Shown here one piece after another: positions 52,627 to 59,700 of a stretch of 64,000 nt of DNA. This stretch comes from a virus. A program made the position numbers and the translations under genes. The notes beneath the pieces are model-generated. The model made no database searches, had not been told where the DNA came from, and saw only the letters and a list, made by a program, of their open reading frames with translations. The stretch covers positions 1-64,000 of IMG/VR virus record IMGVR_UViG_3300013101_000007; one strand, 5' to 3'. Within the stretch, counting starts at the first letter, position 1, and every line of letters starts with the position of its first letter.

Positions 52627-53196
52627 ATGAAGCCTGAACAATACTTAGTTGACTCAGAAAGAACACTGGCTAAATTCCCTGAAGGGGTGGCGTTATCATC
52701 TAAAAATGCAGAAGGATTAGGTTGCTTAATTGATGCTGTTATTAGACAGTGCCGATTACTTGATGGGATGAAAAAGCATATTTTTTATGGAAAGCCTTTT
52801 GATTTGGATGCGGCTATACATGAATTGGCAGAAAACGAGAAAGTTATTTTAACTACTCAAGTGATTGAAAATTTATCTAAGTTTGATGAGCGGGAAACAA
52901 ACTTACTTCATGCAGCCATGGGTAAATTAACCGAAGCTGGTGAAGTTATGGAGAATGTCTATGATTATATTTCCAGTCAAGAACAAAACTACGATGCCGC
53001 TAACACTGTAGAAGAAGTGGGTGATGGTTGGTGGTACGATGCTATTCTTTTACGTGATGTTGGTGAATCAGTAGAAGGTTGTATGAGTAAAAATATCAAT
53101 AAGCTGGTAGCCAGATACCCAGATAAATTTAATTCAGATGATGCCATTAACCGAGATACTGAAGCTGAAAAGAAAGCTATGGAATCTGATGGATAA
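52627..53196 (+). CDS. MazG-like NTP pyrophosphohydrolase
   Basis: 189 residues from ATG 52627 (GGAG ribosome site). LHAAMGKLTEAGEVMENVYDYI (about residues 95-116) and TVEEVGDGWWYDAILLRDVG (about 127-146) carry the E..E and E..D metal-binding motifs of all-alpha NTP pyrophosphatases. This appears to be a more complete active site than the MazG-like protein at 48798. It may remove host or non-standard nucleotides. It overlaps the next gene by 8 nt. Confidence 0.75.
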   Translation: MKPEQYLVDSERTLAKFPEGVALSSKNAEGLGCLIDAVIRQCRLLDGMKKHIFYGKPFDLDAAIHELAENEKVILTTQVIENLSKFDERETNLLHAAMGKLTEAGEVMENVYDYISSQEQNYDAANTVEEVGDGWWYDAILLRDVGESVEGCMSKNINKLVARYPDKFNSDDAINRDTEAEKKAMESDG

Positions 53197-53449
53197 GGAT
53201 AGAAGGGTTGGTGTTGTCGATAGAAGGATTTATGAGAACACTGGCTCTTTATTTAAAGGGTTACTAAACAGCCTACGGTTTATGATAGAGACCATTTTAA
53301 TTGTATGTAGTTTTATATATTTGGGTTTTTATGTTGGTATTCCTGTTACTTATCTTGTATGGATGTTTGAGAAAAAGTTATGGACTATGAATGATTGGGA
53401 GAGGACAGTTGGAAGAAGAAAAACAGACTGGGATAACTATTACGCATAA
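53189..53449 (+). CDS. Small membrane protein, unknown
   Basis: 86 residues from ATG 53189, overlapping the previous stop. One long hydrophobic region (FMIETILIVCSFIYLGFYVGIPVTYLVWMF) could span the membrane once or twice, with a basic N-terminus. It overlaps the APS kinase start by 59 nt. Confidence 0.6.
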   Translation: MDKDRRVGVVDRRIYENTGSLFKGLLNSLRFMIETILIVCSFIYLGFYVGIPVTYLVWMFEKKLWTMNDWERTVGRRKTDWDNYYA

Positions 53450-53993
53450 ACCAGCAATTATCTGGATGACTGGTTTATGTGGTTCAGGTAAAACAGCTTT
53501 GGCTAATCAAGTTGTACATGAATTGATTGTACGTGGTTATGGTGCGGTAGGGCTTGATGGTGATGAACTAAGAAAAGGATTATGTTCTGATTTGGGTTAT
53601 TCATTATCAGACCGCTCAGAGAACGTAGAGCGGGTTGGGGAGGTGGCTAAGTTACTTCTTGAAAAAACCCAAGCCTTTGTAGTGGTGTCTATGATTTCAC
53701 CTTTACATATTGATAGGGATATGATTCGTTATTCTGTAGAAGAACATCAATTCATTGAAGTCTATATGAACGCCACTATAGAGTACTGTATAAAAGTGGA
53801 TGCTAAAGGTAATTATGCAAAAGCTAAAGAAGGTAAACTGAAAAGTTTTACTGGAATCACCTCCCCTTATGAACCACCAAAAGACCCTGAGTTGTCATTT
53901 AATATTGAAGTGCATGATATTGAGCTGGTATGTATAAGAAACATTATGGCTGTTTTAACTAAACGTGGAAACATACCTGAAGGTTTTTTATGA
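53391..53993 (+). CDS. cysC: Adenylylsulfate (APS) kinase
   Basis: A 200-residue enzyme that phosphorylates adenosine 5'-phosphosulfate to PAPS, the universal sulfate donor. P-loop GLCGSGKT (28-35), then GLDGDELRKGLCSDLGYSLSDR (54-75), VVVSMISPLHIDRDMIR (97-113), VDAKGNYAKAKEGKLKSFTGI (136-156) and SPYEPPKDPEL (158-168) cover all CysC signatures, so it looks complete. ATG 53391 overlaps the membrane protein gene. TTG 53409 has a better ribosome site (GGGAGAGG). APS itself must come from the host ATP sulfurylase. The phage also encodes a sulfotransferase (24532). Confidence 0.88.
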   Translation: MIGRGQLEEEKQTGITITHKPAIIWMTGLCGSGKTALANQVVHELIVRGYGAVGLDGDELRKGLCSDLGYSLSDRSENVERVGEVAKLLLEKTQAFVVVSMISPLHIDRDMIRYSVEEHQFIEVYMNATIEYCIKVDAKGNYAKAKEGKLKSFTGITSPYEPPKDPELSFNIEVHDIELVCIRNIMAVLTKRGNIPEGFL

Positions 53994-54466
53994 CAGATGA
54001 AAATAAACCGCCTTTAAAGATTGACCAGAAAATAAAAGACTTTCAGGTTAAGCCTGAAGAGGTGGTTGGTCTTGTGTGTGAACAAGTAGGGATGAACGAA
54101 GAAATAAAAAGGGAGGAAATACTGCATGGCAAAACCTATAAATTCAAACATCCTTCAAAAGACTTCGCCTATTACGTTACTTTAAACGATATTGAAATTG
54201 GTGGCACGTTGTATCCCTATGAGATTTTTATTAACTGTAAAGACCCTGAGAGCGCACAATGGGTATTTGCCTTAACCCGTGTAATATCCGCAGTATTCAG
54301 AAAAGGTGGAGATATTCTTTTTTTGGTTGAAGAATTAAAAGGAGTATTTGACCCTGCGGGTGGGTATTACAGAAAGGGGGGTGTGTACATGCCATCAATA
54401 GTAGCTGAGATAGGGCATATAATTGAAAAGCATTTATTAGGTATGGGGATTAAACCAGATGACTAA
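53990..54466 (+). CDS. NrdJb/TSCPD-like ribonucleotide reductase-associated domain
   Basis: A 158-residue protein. GKTYKFKHPSKDFAYYVTLNDI, then YEIFINCKDPESAQWVFALTRVISAVFRKGGDILFLVEELKGVFDPAGGYYRKGGVYMPSIVAEIGHIIEKHL, closely resembles the C-terminal TSCPD-type domain of B12-dependent (class II) reductases, which can be a separate subunit (NrdJb). No large reductase subunit is seen in this window. It may act with a host reductase, or have a separate role in the phage. Confidence 0.65.
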   Translation: MTDENKPPLKIDQKIKDFQVKPEEVVGLVCEQVGMNEEIKREEILHGKTYKFKHPSKDFAYYVTLNDIEIGGTLYPYEIFINCKDPESAQWVFALTRVISAVFRKGGDILFLVEELKGVFDPAGGYYRKGGVYMPSIVAEIGHIIEKHLLGMGIKPDD

Positions 54467-54962
54467 ATGGGACTATAAATTTTTGAAACTGGCAGAGTAT
54501 ATTGCAGATAACTGGAGTAAAGACCCTCATATTAAAGTGGGGGCGGTTGTTGTAGATACAAAAAACCCAGCTGAGTATTACACCGGCTACAATGGCTTTC
54601 CTAAAAAAATAATAGATAGTGAAGAAAGGTATAAGCAGAAAGAAATAAAACATAAAATAATAATCCATGCTGAATTAAACGCTATCTTGAATTCCAAAAG
54701 ATGCCTAGCAGGGTTTACTTTATACTCCACTAGATTTCCCTGTTTAAAATGCGTATTGGCTATTATCCAAGTTGGTATTGGGTTGGTGGTTACTTATGCA
54801 CCAAGTAAAAAAGATGTGTGGAAGCATAAATCTGATTACCTAACTATTGTGACTTTATTGATTGAAGCAGATGTGCCTATTGTTTTAATAGAAAACGATA
54901 CCGTAATAAGTTTGGATGATTTCAAAACAAGGGTTCTAAAAAGTGCTGAAAGAGAAACATAA
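54459..54962 (+). CDS. dCMP deaminase-like protein
   Basis: A 167-residue protein of the cytidine/deoxycytidylate deaminase fold. The zinc and catalytic motif HAELNAI (His70-Ala-Glu72) and PCLKC (Cys95, Cys98) are both present. A typical N-terminus for dCMP deaminases (DYKFLKLAEYIADNWSKDP) supports that substrate. It supplies dUMP for dTTP synthesis. The 8-nt overlap links it to the NrdJb-like gene. Confidence 0.82.
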   Translation: MTKWDYKFLKLAEYIADNWSKDPHIKVGAVVVDTKNPAEYYTGYNGFPKKIIDSEERYKQKEIKHKIIIHAELNAILNSKRCLAGFTLYSTRFPCLKCVLAIIQVGIGLVVTYAPSKKDVWKHKSDYLTIVTLLIEADVPIVLIENDTVISLDDFKTRVLKSAERET

Positions 54963-54991
54963 AACTATAATTTTATAAAGGGATTCAAGCA

Positions 54992-55144
54992 ATGTGCTTA
55001 TATGCGAAACAAGATAAGATAGCTATTCTATTACTATGTGTTGCGGTTTTCTTTGTAGGTTTTTTAATGGGTATGTTGGTACTAATACCAAAAGTTACAG
55101 ATACCGATAAAGCATTACAGGTTTATATTGAGAAATGTTTATGA
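54992..55144 (+). CDS. 50-residue single-span membrane protein
   Basis: ATG 54992 encodes a protein with a short basic N-terminus, a transmembrane helix of about 22 residues (IAILLLCVAVFFVGFLMGML) and a short polar tail. The stop overlaps the next start (ATGA at 55141). AAGGG lies 10 nt upstream. Confidence 0.6.
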   Translation: MCLYAKQDKIAILLLCVAVFFVGFLMGMLVLIPKVTDTDKALQVYIEKCL

Positions 55145-55485
55145 AGCCAGATTACTTACAAGAGTCCATAGATAAATTTATGTTGGATGGAGAAGAGCTG
55201 GGATTGTTTGTAACACTAAAAGGTATTATTCCAGATGTTCACTTCTGCTTACCTAAGTGGTGCAGTATTCATTTTGAAGAAGGTAAGCCGCCACAGAAAG
55301 CTAGAGATTCATTATTTAAAAACAAAAAAGATAAGGAGGTTAATTACTTAGAAACCAAAAAAATGCTGGTTAATATGATGCACGTTACTATTCAAGTTCA
55401 AGCATTAATTAAGCAATTACTTCATACCCTTGAAGAAGGTAGGGAGAGTAAACCAGATAACCAAACAAACAAAAGGTTACACTAA
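55141..55485 (+). CDS. Early protein, unknown
   Basis: 114 residues from ATG 55141, which overlaps the previous TGA; ATG 55135 is an alternative start. Helical C-terminal half. No motif recognised. One-base overlap with the next gene. Confidence 0.6.
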   Translation: MKPDYLQESIDKFMLDGEELGLFVTLKGIIPDVHFCLPKWCSIHFEEGKPPQKARDSLFKNKKDKEVNYLETKKMLVNMMHVTIQVQALIKQLLHTLEEGRESKPDNQTNKRLH

Positions 55486-55682
55486 TGCACAAGTATAAAA
55501 TAACCGTAATAGATCAATACACCGGTGTAGCAATAGCTGAGATTATTGAATCTCCAACATTTCCCACTCCACAAGACCCACTTCATTATTTAAAAGATGG
55601 CAGGGGTGGTATTCCAATTCGAGTAGAACGGGTAATAGAAGCCGACTACACAGAAACACTTGATTTATCTTCAGTATTATAG
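55485..55682 (+). CDS. Small protein, unknown
   Basis: A 65-residue protein (YKITVIDQYTGVAIAEIIESPTFPTPQDPLHYL). Probably alpha/beta. Coupled to its upstream neighbour. No family recognised. Confidence 0.55.
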   Translation: MHKYKITVIDQYTGVAIAEIIESPTFPTPQDPLHYLKDGRGGIPIRVERVIEADYTETLDLSSVL

Positions 55683-55691
55683 GGGCAATAA

Positions 55692-56045
55692 ATGTATCAT
55701 TACAAATGTAAGCTAGATAGAGTAATAGATGGCGATACAGTGGACGCTACGATTGAATTAGGATTTAAGATAACGATTCATAAGCGTATTCGTTTAATGG
55801 GCTTAGACGCGCCTGAGACACGTACACGGGATAAAGAAGAAAAAGAGCATGGCCTTGAATCTAAAGCGTGGTTGGCTAATAGAATTAAGGTGGATGGTGA
55901 TGGGTACTTTGAACTTATCACTGAGAAAGATGATTCAGGAAAATACGGGAGGTTACTTGGTACGCTATATGTTGACCATGTAAATCTCAATGAGCAGATG
56001 GTTGACCTTCAATTAGCAGAACCTTACAACGGTGGAAAAAGATAA
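55692..56045 (+). CDS. Staphylococcal nuclease-like (SNase) protein
   Basis: A 117-residue thermonuclease fold protein. RVIDGDTVDATIELGFKI (10-27), RIRLMGLDAPETR (33-45), ESKAWLAN (about 55-62) and KYGRLLGTLYVD (84-95) match the SNase family, with the catalytic Asp, Arg and Glu positions present. Small phage SNases may degrade host DNA or RNA. It ends on the first base of the next gene. Confidence 0.82.
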   Translation: MYHYKCKLDRVIDGDTVDATIELGFKITIHKRIRLMGLDAPETRTRDKEEKEHGLESKAWLANRIKVDGDGYFELITEKDDSGKYGRLLGTLYVDHVNLNEQMVDLQLAEPYNGGKR

Positions 56046-56233
56046 TGCAATACACTTGTCCTAATTGTGGGGCAATTGGTGGTGACAATAATAAAACTTA
56101 CAGGGATGTAGGTTATTGGTGTCATGTATGCCACGACCCAAAAGTAAGAATGAAACCTTCCAATAACGGTAAAATACTACCAGAATCAGAAGTAATAAAA
56201 CATAATAAAATTATTGAGCTAAATGGGGAGTGA
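56045..56233 (+). CDS. Small zinc-ribbon protein
   Basis: A 62-residue protein. CPNCGA (5-10) and WCHVCHD (25-31) give a Cys4-type zinc knuckle. Such small proteins bind nucleic acid or other proteins. The role is unknown. Confidence 0.65.
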   Translation: MQYTCPNCGAIGGDNNKTYRDVGYWCHVCHDPKVRMKPSNNGKILPESEVIKHNKIIELNGE

Positions 56234-56237
56234 TTAA

Positions 56238-56251
56238 TGCAATTGATTGCA
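56238..56251 (-). repeat. 14-bp dispersed repeat, exact, first of an overlapping pair
   Basis: TGCAATTGATTGCA. Its last four bases (TGCA) are the first four of the next copy. Confidence 0.9.
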
Positions 56252-56261
56252 ATTGATTGCA
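56248..56261 (-). repeat. 14-bp dispersed repeat, exact, second of an overlapping pair
   Basis: TGCAATTGATTGCA. The pair spans 24 bp with a 10-bp period, one turn of DNA, so two proteins could bind side by side on one face. Confidence 0.9.
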
Positions 56262-56433
56262 CTGGCTAAATCCCTCAAGGCCACGGGAATGGCGGGAATG
56301 GCGGAAAAGAACACTGAATACAGTATAGAGTATAAAGATAAACATATACAGAGAGTAATAGAGAGAGATAAATAATAGTAAATGTGCTTAATACCTATGA
56401 CGAATTGTTAGTACAAATAATAATTCATAAAAT

Positions 56434-56462
56434 TTGACCCTAAGTAGATAATAACGTATATT
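56434..56462 (+). promoter_or_regulatory. Candidate promoter for modification and terminase genes
   Basis: TTGACC 56434-56439, 17-bp spacer, TATATT 56457-56462. One base off consensus in each box, and without the palindrome of the early promoters. Confidence 0.5.
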
Positions 56463-56552
56463 TGGGTTTAATGTGTATAGAACGCCTTAATACCTAGAAG
56501 TGTAGGGGGGTGTAGATGTATGTTACTAACCTAAAATAAATGTTATCTACCT

Positions 56553-57158
56553 ATGAAAATAAAAAATACCACCTTATCTAGCCTGAAACCCTCGCCCAGC
56601 AACGTCCGCGTACATTCTGACGAACAAATTAACTCAGTAGTTGCCAGTATGGAAGAGTTCGGATATACGAACCCTATCTTAGTGGATGAGGACAATAATA
56701 TACTGGCGGGGCACTGTCGATATGAAGCACTAACCCGAATGGAGATTGAGAAGGTAAAAGTTTTAGTAGTGGCTGGATTATCAGATATTCAAAAACGTGC
56801 TTACATGTTGGCTGATAATAAATTAGCAATGAATTCTGATTGGGATGTAGAGGCATTAAATGAAGAACTGTTGGCCTTGCAAGAATCAGATGAAATAGAT
56901 TTTGATTTACTTGGATTCAATGAGCAGGATATGGCAGACATTGAAGAAGAGTTGTTAGCGTTAGCCGAAGCCGCTGAACTTGATGAAAGTGGATTTAAAC
57001 CAGAAATAAACCCTTCATCAAAAGACTACAAAGAAGTGGATGGTGACGACTTAGATAAAACAGCCGAGGCTTTGGGTAGTAAGTTTGATAGTACTGAAGA
57101 AGAAACGGTTGAAGTAGTATGCCCTCATTGTGCTGAAACATTTTTAGTGAGACTATAA
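56553..57158 (+). CDS. ParB/Srx-like nuclease domain protein
   Basis: A 201-residue protein. LKPSPSNVRVHSDEQINSVVASMEEFGYTNPILVDEDNNILAGHCRYEALTRM (residues 10-62) is a ParB-type domain, like that before the methylase domain in DNA methyltransferases of phages. The DKTAEALGSKF...VCPHCAETFLVRL C-terminus has a zinc-knuckle-like half. No methyltransferase domain follows. Proteins of this type often guide or assist DNA modification. Confidence 0.8.
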   Translation: MKIKNTTLSSLKPSPSNVRVHSDEQINSVVASMEEFGYTNPILVDEDNNILAGHCRYEALTRMEIEKVKVLVVAGLSDIQKRAYMLADNKLAMNSDWDVEALNEELLALQESDEIDFDLLGFNEQDMADIEEELLALAEAAELDESGFKPEINPSSKDYKEVDGDDLDKTAEALGSKFDSTEEETVEVVCPHCAETFLVRL

Positions 57159-57449
57159 ATGGATATTAAAGAAGTAACTGAAATATTCAATAGCCTTGAT
57201 TGGACGTTTGCCAAAACAATGCCACGCAATCCGCACTTTTATACAGTGAGAAAAGATTGGGAGGATGATGCCTTATTTTGTAAAGTAGTTATGTTTATAC
57301 GAAGGAATGGGCATGTAGTGAAATTTGGTAAAGCTAAATACACTATATTAGTTATAAATGGTTTTAGGTATTGGACTATGGGTTGTCCTTTAAATAGACC
57401 GGATGGCTCACATTTCACCAGATTGATAAACAGGGCTGTAGAGAAATGA
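57159..57449 (+). CDS. Small phage protein often linked to DNA modification genes
   Basis: A 96-residue protein. DWTFAKTMPRNPHFYTVRKDWEDDALFCKVVMFIRRNGHVVKFGKAKYTILVINGFRYWTMGCPL is a pattern I recognise from phage proteins in methyltransferase or ParB-like contexts. Its activity is unknown. It overlaps the next gene by 4 nt. Confidence 0.65.
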   Translation: MDIKEVTEIFNSLDWTFAKTMPRNPHFYTVRKDWEDDALFCKVVMFIRRNGHVVKFGKAKYTILVINGFRYWTMGCPLNRPDGSHFTRLINRAVEK

Positions 57450-57838
57450 GTCGTGGCTTTCTGAGGATTCAGACTGTAGATAAGCATGTTGCGAGAAGGT
57501 ATTTAATATCTATGCAAGTGTTACAGAATTTTGAGTATAGAGATAGAGATTTATGGTTAGGGGTGTACAGTGATAAATTACTGGTAGGCGTTTGTTGTTT
57601 CTCATATATGGAATCTACTGGAAACATAATGCACAACTATGTAACCCTTAGATACAGAAGAAGAGGGGCATTGGCTAAGATACTAATACGAATAAAGAGA
57701 TTTGCCAGAGATAATAGTATAGGGGTTATCTATTCCTTTGTTACTCCATTAGCATTAAATTCTCATTTACGGGCGGGTGCTAAATTTGTATGTTCTTATA
57801 AAAATAAAAATACTAAGGTAATGTATGAGAATTTTTAG
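57446..57838 (+). CDS. GNAT-like acyltransferase
   Basis: A 130-residue protein with a GNAT-type core: strand LWLGVYSDKLLVGVCCFSYM, then YVTLRYRRRGALAKILIRIKRFARD (about residues 70-94), which contains the acetyl-CoA loop-like RRRGALAK. GNAT-fold proteins in phages include the Mu Mom DNA modification enzyme, but specific Mom residues cannot be confirmed here. It lies between modification-type genes and overlaps ibrA by 14 nt. Confidence 0.6.
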   Translation: MSRGFLRIQTVDKHVARRYLISMQVLQNFEYRDRDLWLGVYSDKLLVGVCCFSYMESTGNIMHNYVTLRYRRRGALAKILIRIKRFARDNSIGVIYSFVTPLALNSHLRAGAKFVCSYKNKNTKVMYENF

Positions 57839-59042
57839 CGGTAAAAATGTATTTGACACGGCCTTAGATAGAATAAGGCATTTATACGATGAGTTTGAGA
57901 ATGTTATAGTAAGTTTTTCTGGAGGTAAAGATAGTACTATCTGTTTACAGTTGGCTTTAATTGTTGCAGAAGAAAAAGGACGATTACCTGTTAGTGTGGT
58001 ATTTATAGATCAAGAGGCTGAATGGACTTTTGTACAAACATACATGAAGAAGGTTATGTATGATGAAAGAATAAAGCCCTACTGGTTTCAGATGCCTATA
58101 AAAATAACCAATTCCACTTCAACTACAGACCCGTGGTTGTATTGTTGGAAAGAGGAGGATAAAGAGAACTGGTTGCATCAAAAAGACCCGATAAGTATAA
58201 AAAATAATGTGTACGGTACTGATAGATTTTCAGAATTATTCAATGCCATTATAGGTGAGGAGTTTAAAGGGCAAAGAACAGCTAATCTGGGAGGTATAAG
58301 GGCAGAAGAAAGCCCCTCCAGAGCATTAGGTTTGACCGGTGCTATTACCTACAAAGATATAACTTGGGGGAAGGTATTAAGCAAGAAGTTACAACACTTC
58401 ACTTTTTATCCAATATATGACTGGGGTTATCGGGATGTATGGAAAGCGATTCTGGATAATAAATGGCAGTACTGTAAATTGTATGATTACATGTATCAAT
58501 ATGGTGTGAGTGTTCATAACATGAGAGTATCTAATCTACACCATGAGACCGCAATACAAAACCTATATATCCTACAAGAAATTGAACCTGAGTTATGGGG
58601 TAGGTTGACAAAGAGATTACAAGGTATTAACACCGCAGGGCAGTTAAAGTTTGGCAGTATAAAGCCGCCAAAAACATTACCTTTTATGTTTAAAGACTGG
58701 ATGGAGTATCGGGATTATTTACTGGAGAAACTGGTATCAGATGAGGATATAAAAAAGAAATTTAAGCGTTACTTTGAATTACATGATGATAAATTTAAAC
58801 CACCTAAGATAAGAGAACACTGGTTAAAAGCTAATATTGTAGCAATACTCATTAATGACCCAGATACTAAACTCACAATGTTTAAAGTTCGGGCTAATGT
58901 GCGTGAATATGTGGCTTACTTAAAAGGTATTAAACGGCCTAATAATGTAAACAATACTTATATACTAGACTTACTTGATTATGAATCTAAACAAAAAATT
59001 AAAAGACGTAATAAAAGCGGCCTCAAATTCAGCAAAAAATAA
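57825..59042 (+). CDS. ibrA: IbrA-like PAPS reductase-family ATP pyrophosphatase
   Basis: A 405-residue protein. PP-loop SFSGGKDST (30-38), then VFIDQEAEWTFV, TSTTDPWLYCWKEED, YGTDRFSELFNAIIGEEF, GGIRAEESPSRALGL, HFTFYPIYDWGYRDVWKAI and MRVSNLHHETAIQNLY match the IbrA (DUF3440) family. It has few cysteines and not the four-cysteine Fe-S set of DndC or assimilatory reductases, so it probably adenylates a substrate rather than reducing PAPS. IbrA and IbrB were described in an E. coli prophage as joint activators of eib genes. It overlaps ibrB. Confidence 0.85.
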   Translation: MRIFSGKNVFDTALDRIRHLYDEFENVIVSFSGGKDSTICLQLALIVAEEKGRLPVSVVFIDQEAEWTFVQTYMKKVMYDERIKPYWFQMPIKITNSTSTTDPWLYCWKEEDKENWLHQKDPISIKNNVYGTDRFSELFNAIIGEEFKGQRTANLGGIRAEESPSRALGLTGAITYKDITWGKVLSKKLQHFTFYPIYDWGYRDVWKAILDNKWQYCKLYDYMYQYGVSVHNMRVSNLHHETAIQNLYILQEIEPELWGRLTKRLQGINTAGQLKFGSIKPPKTLPFMFKDWMEYRDYLLEKLVSDEDIKKKFKRYFELHDDKFKPPKIREHWLKANIVAILINDPDTKLTMFKVRANVREYVAYLKGIKRPNNVNNTYILDLLDYESKQKIKRRNKSGLKFSKK

Positions 59043-59700
59043 AGATGATTTTGTTTATGCCTTGAGGGAGTTTATCCATACTGAAATCTCAATAAGAAAG
59101 CACCAGCCGGTTGATTTAATCCGGTGGGTGGATATAGGTAAGGTAAAGCCAAACGATTACAACCCTAATAGCGTGGCTACGGTTGAATTGAAGCTATTGC
59201 ATACATCCGTAAAGGCAGATGGTTATACGCAGCCTATAGTGACGATATACGATGAAGAGAACGATGAGTATATTATTGTTGATGGCTTTCATAGATACTT
59301 CACTATGTTGAATAATGCAGATATTACTGAAATGACCCTAGACAAGTTGCCGGTGGTGGTTATTAATTCTAAAATTAATGATCGTATGGCTTCAACTGTC
59401 AGGCATAATCGGGCAAGAGGTAAACACTCAATTAATGGAATGTCTAACATGGTTTTTAATATGTTGGAGAATGGTTGGGAGGATGCCCAGATATGTAATG
59501 AGTTGGGTATGGAAGCCGAAGAGTTACTGAAGTTAAAACATATAACTGGCTTCTCAAAATTATTCGAGAATATTGATTATGCTAAAGCATGGGAAACGAA
59601 AAAACAACTTCAGTTAAAAAAGAAGTATCGGGATGAAAACCCAGTGCAACCAATTGCAAAAAAGAAAGGCGTTACCATTGTTAGAAAGGGTAAGAAGTAA
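58981..59700 (+). CDS. ibrB: IbrB-like ParB-domain protein
   Basis: About 239 residues from ATG 58981, overlapping ibrA by 62 nt. DLIRWVDIGKVKPNDYNPNSVAT, then VKADGYTQPIVTIYDEENDEYIIVDGFHRYFTML, then NDRMASTVRHNRARGKHSINGMSNMVFNMLENGWEDAQICNELGMEAEELLKLKHITGFSKLF is the IbrB pattern (ParB/Srx fold with an extra helical domain). The C-terminus (GVTIVRKGKK) echoes the VTI-K peptide at several N-termini here. It likely acts with IbrA on DNA or nucleotides. Confidence 0.85.
   Translation: MNLNKKLKDVIKAASNSAKNKDDFVYALREFIHTEISIRKHQPVDLIRWVDIGKVKPNDYNPNSVATVELKLLHTSVKADGYTQPIVTIYDEENDEYIIVDGFHRYFTMLNNADITEMTLDKLPVVVINSKINDRMASTVRHNRARGKHSINGMSNMVFNMLENGWEDAQICNELGMEAEELLKLKHITGFSKLFENIDYAKAWETKKQLQLKKKYRDENPVQPIAKKKGVTIVRKGKK
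59645..59658 (+). repeat. 14-bp dispersed repeat, one mismatch
   Basis: TGCAACCAATTGCA within the 3' end of ibrB. Same variant as 41871. Confidence 0.75.

Larger units (their letters stand above)
56234..56552. other. Non-coding region of about 320 nt before the modification module
   Basis: No ORF with a ribosome site. It holds two overlapping 14-bp repeats at 56238-56261, a GGGAATGGC tandem (56285-56304), and purine-rich AGAGTA/AGAGAG tracts. A TTGACC-17 bp-TATATT promoter lies at 56434-56462. TTAATACCTA occurs twice (near 56389 and 56489). It is the largest non-coding gap in the window and a candidate for replication origin, packaging site or promoter region of the terminase operon. Confidence 0.6.

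Noticed and set aside
53510-53530. Another copy of the 14-bp repeat in the APS kinase gene (GAATTGATTGTA)
   Set aside because: Only about 10 of 14 positions match; in AT-rich DNA this is not distinguishable from chance.
57825-59042. IbrA as a true PAPS reductase completing sulfate assimilation with the APS kinase
   Set aside because: The family lacks the reductase active-site cysteine arrangement and co-occurs with a ParB-like partner, so assimilation is unlikely.
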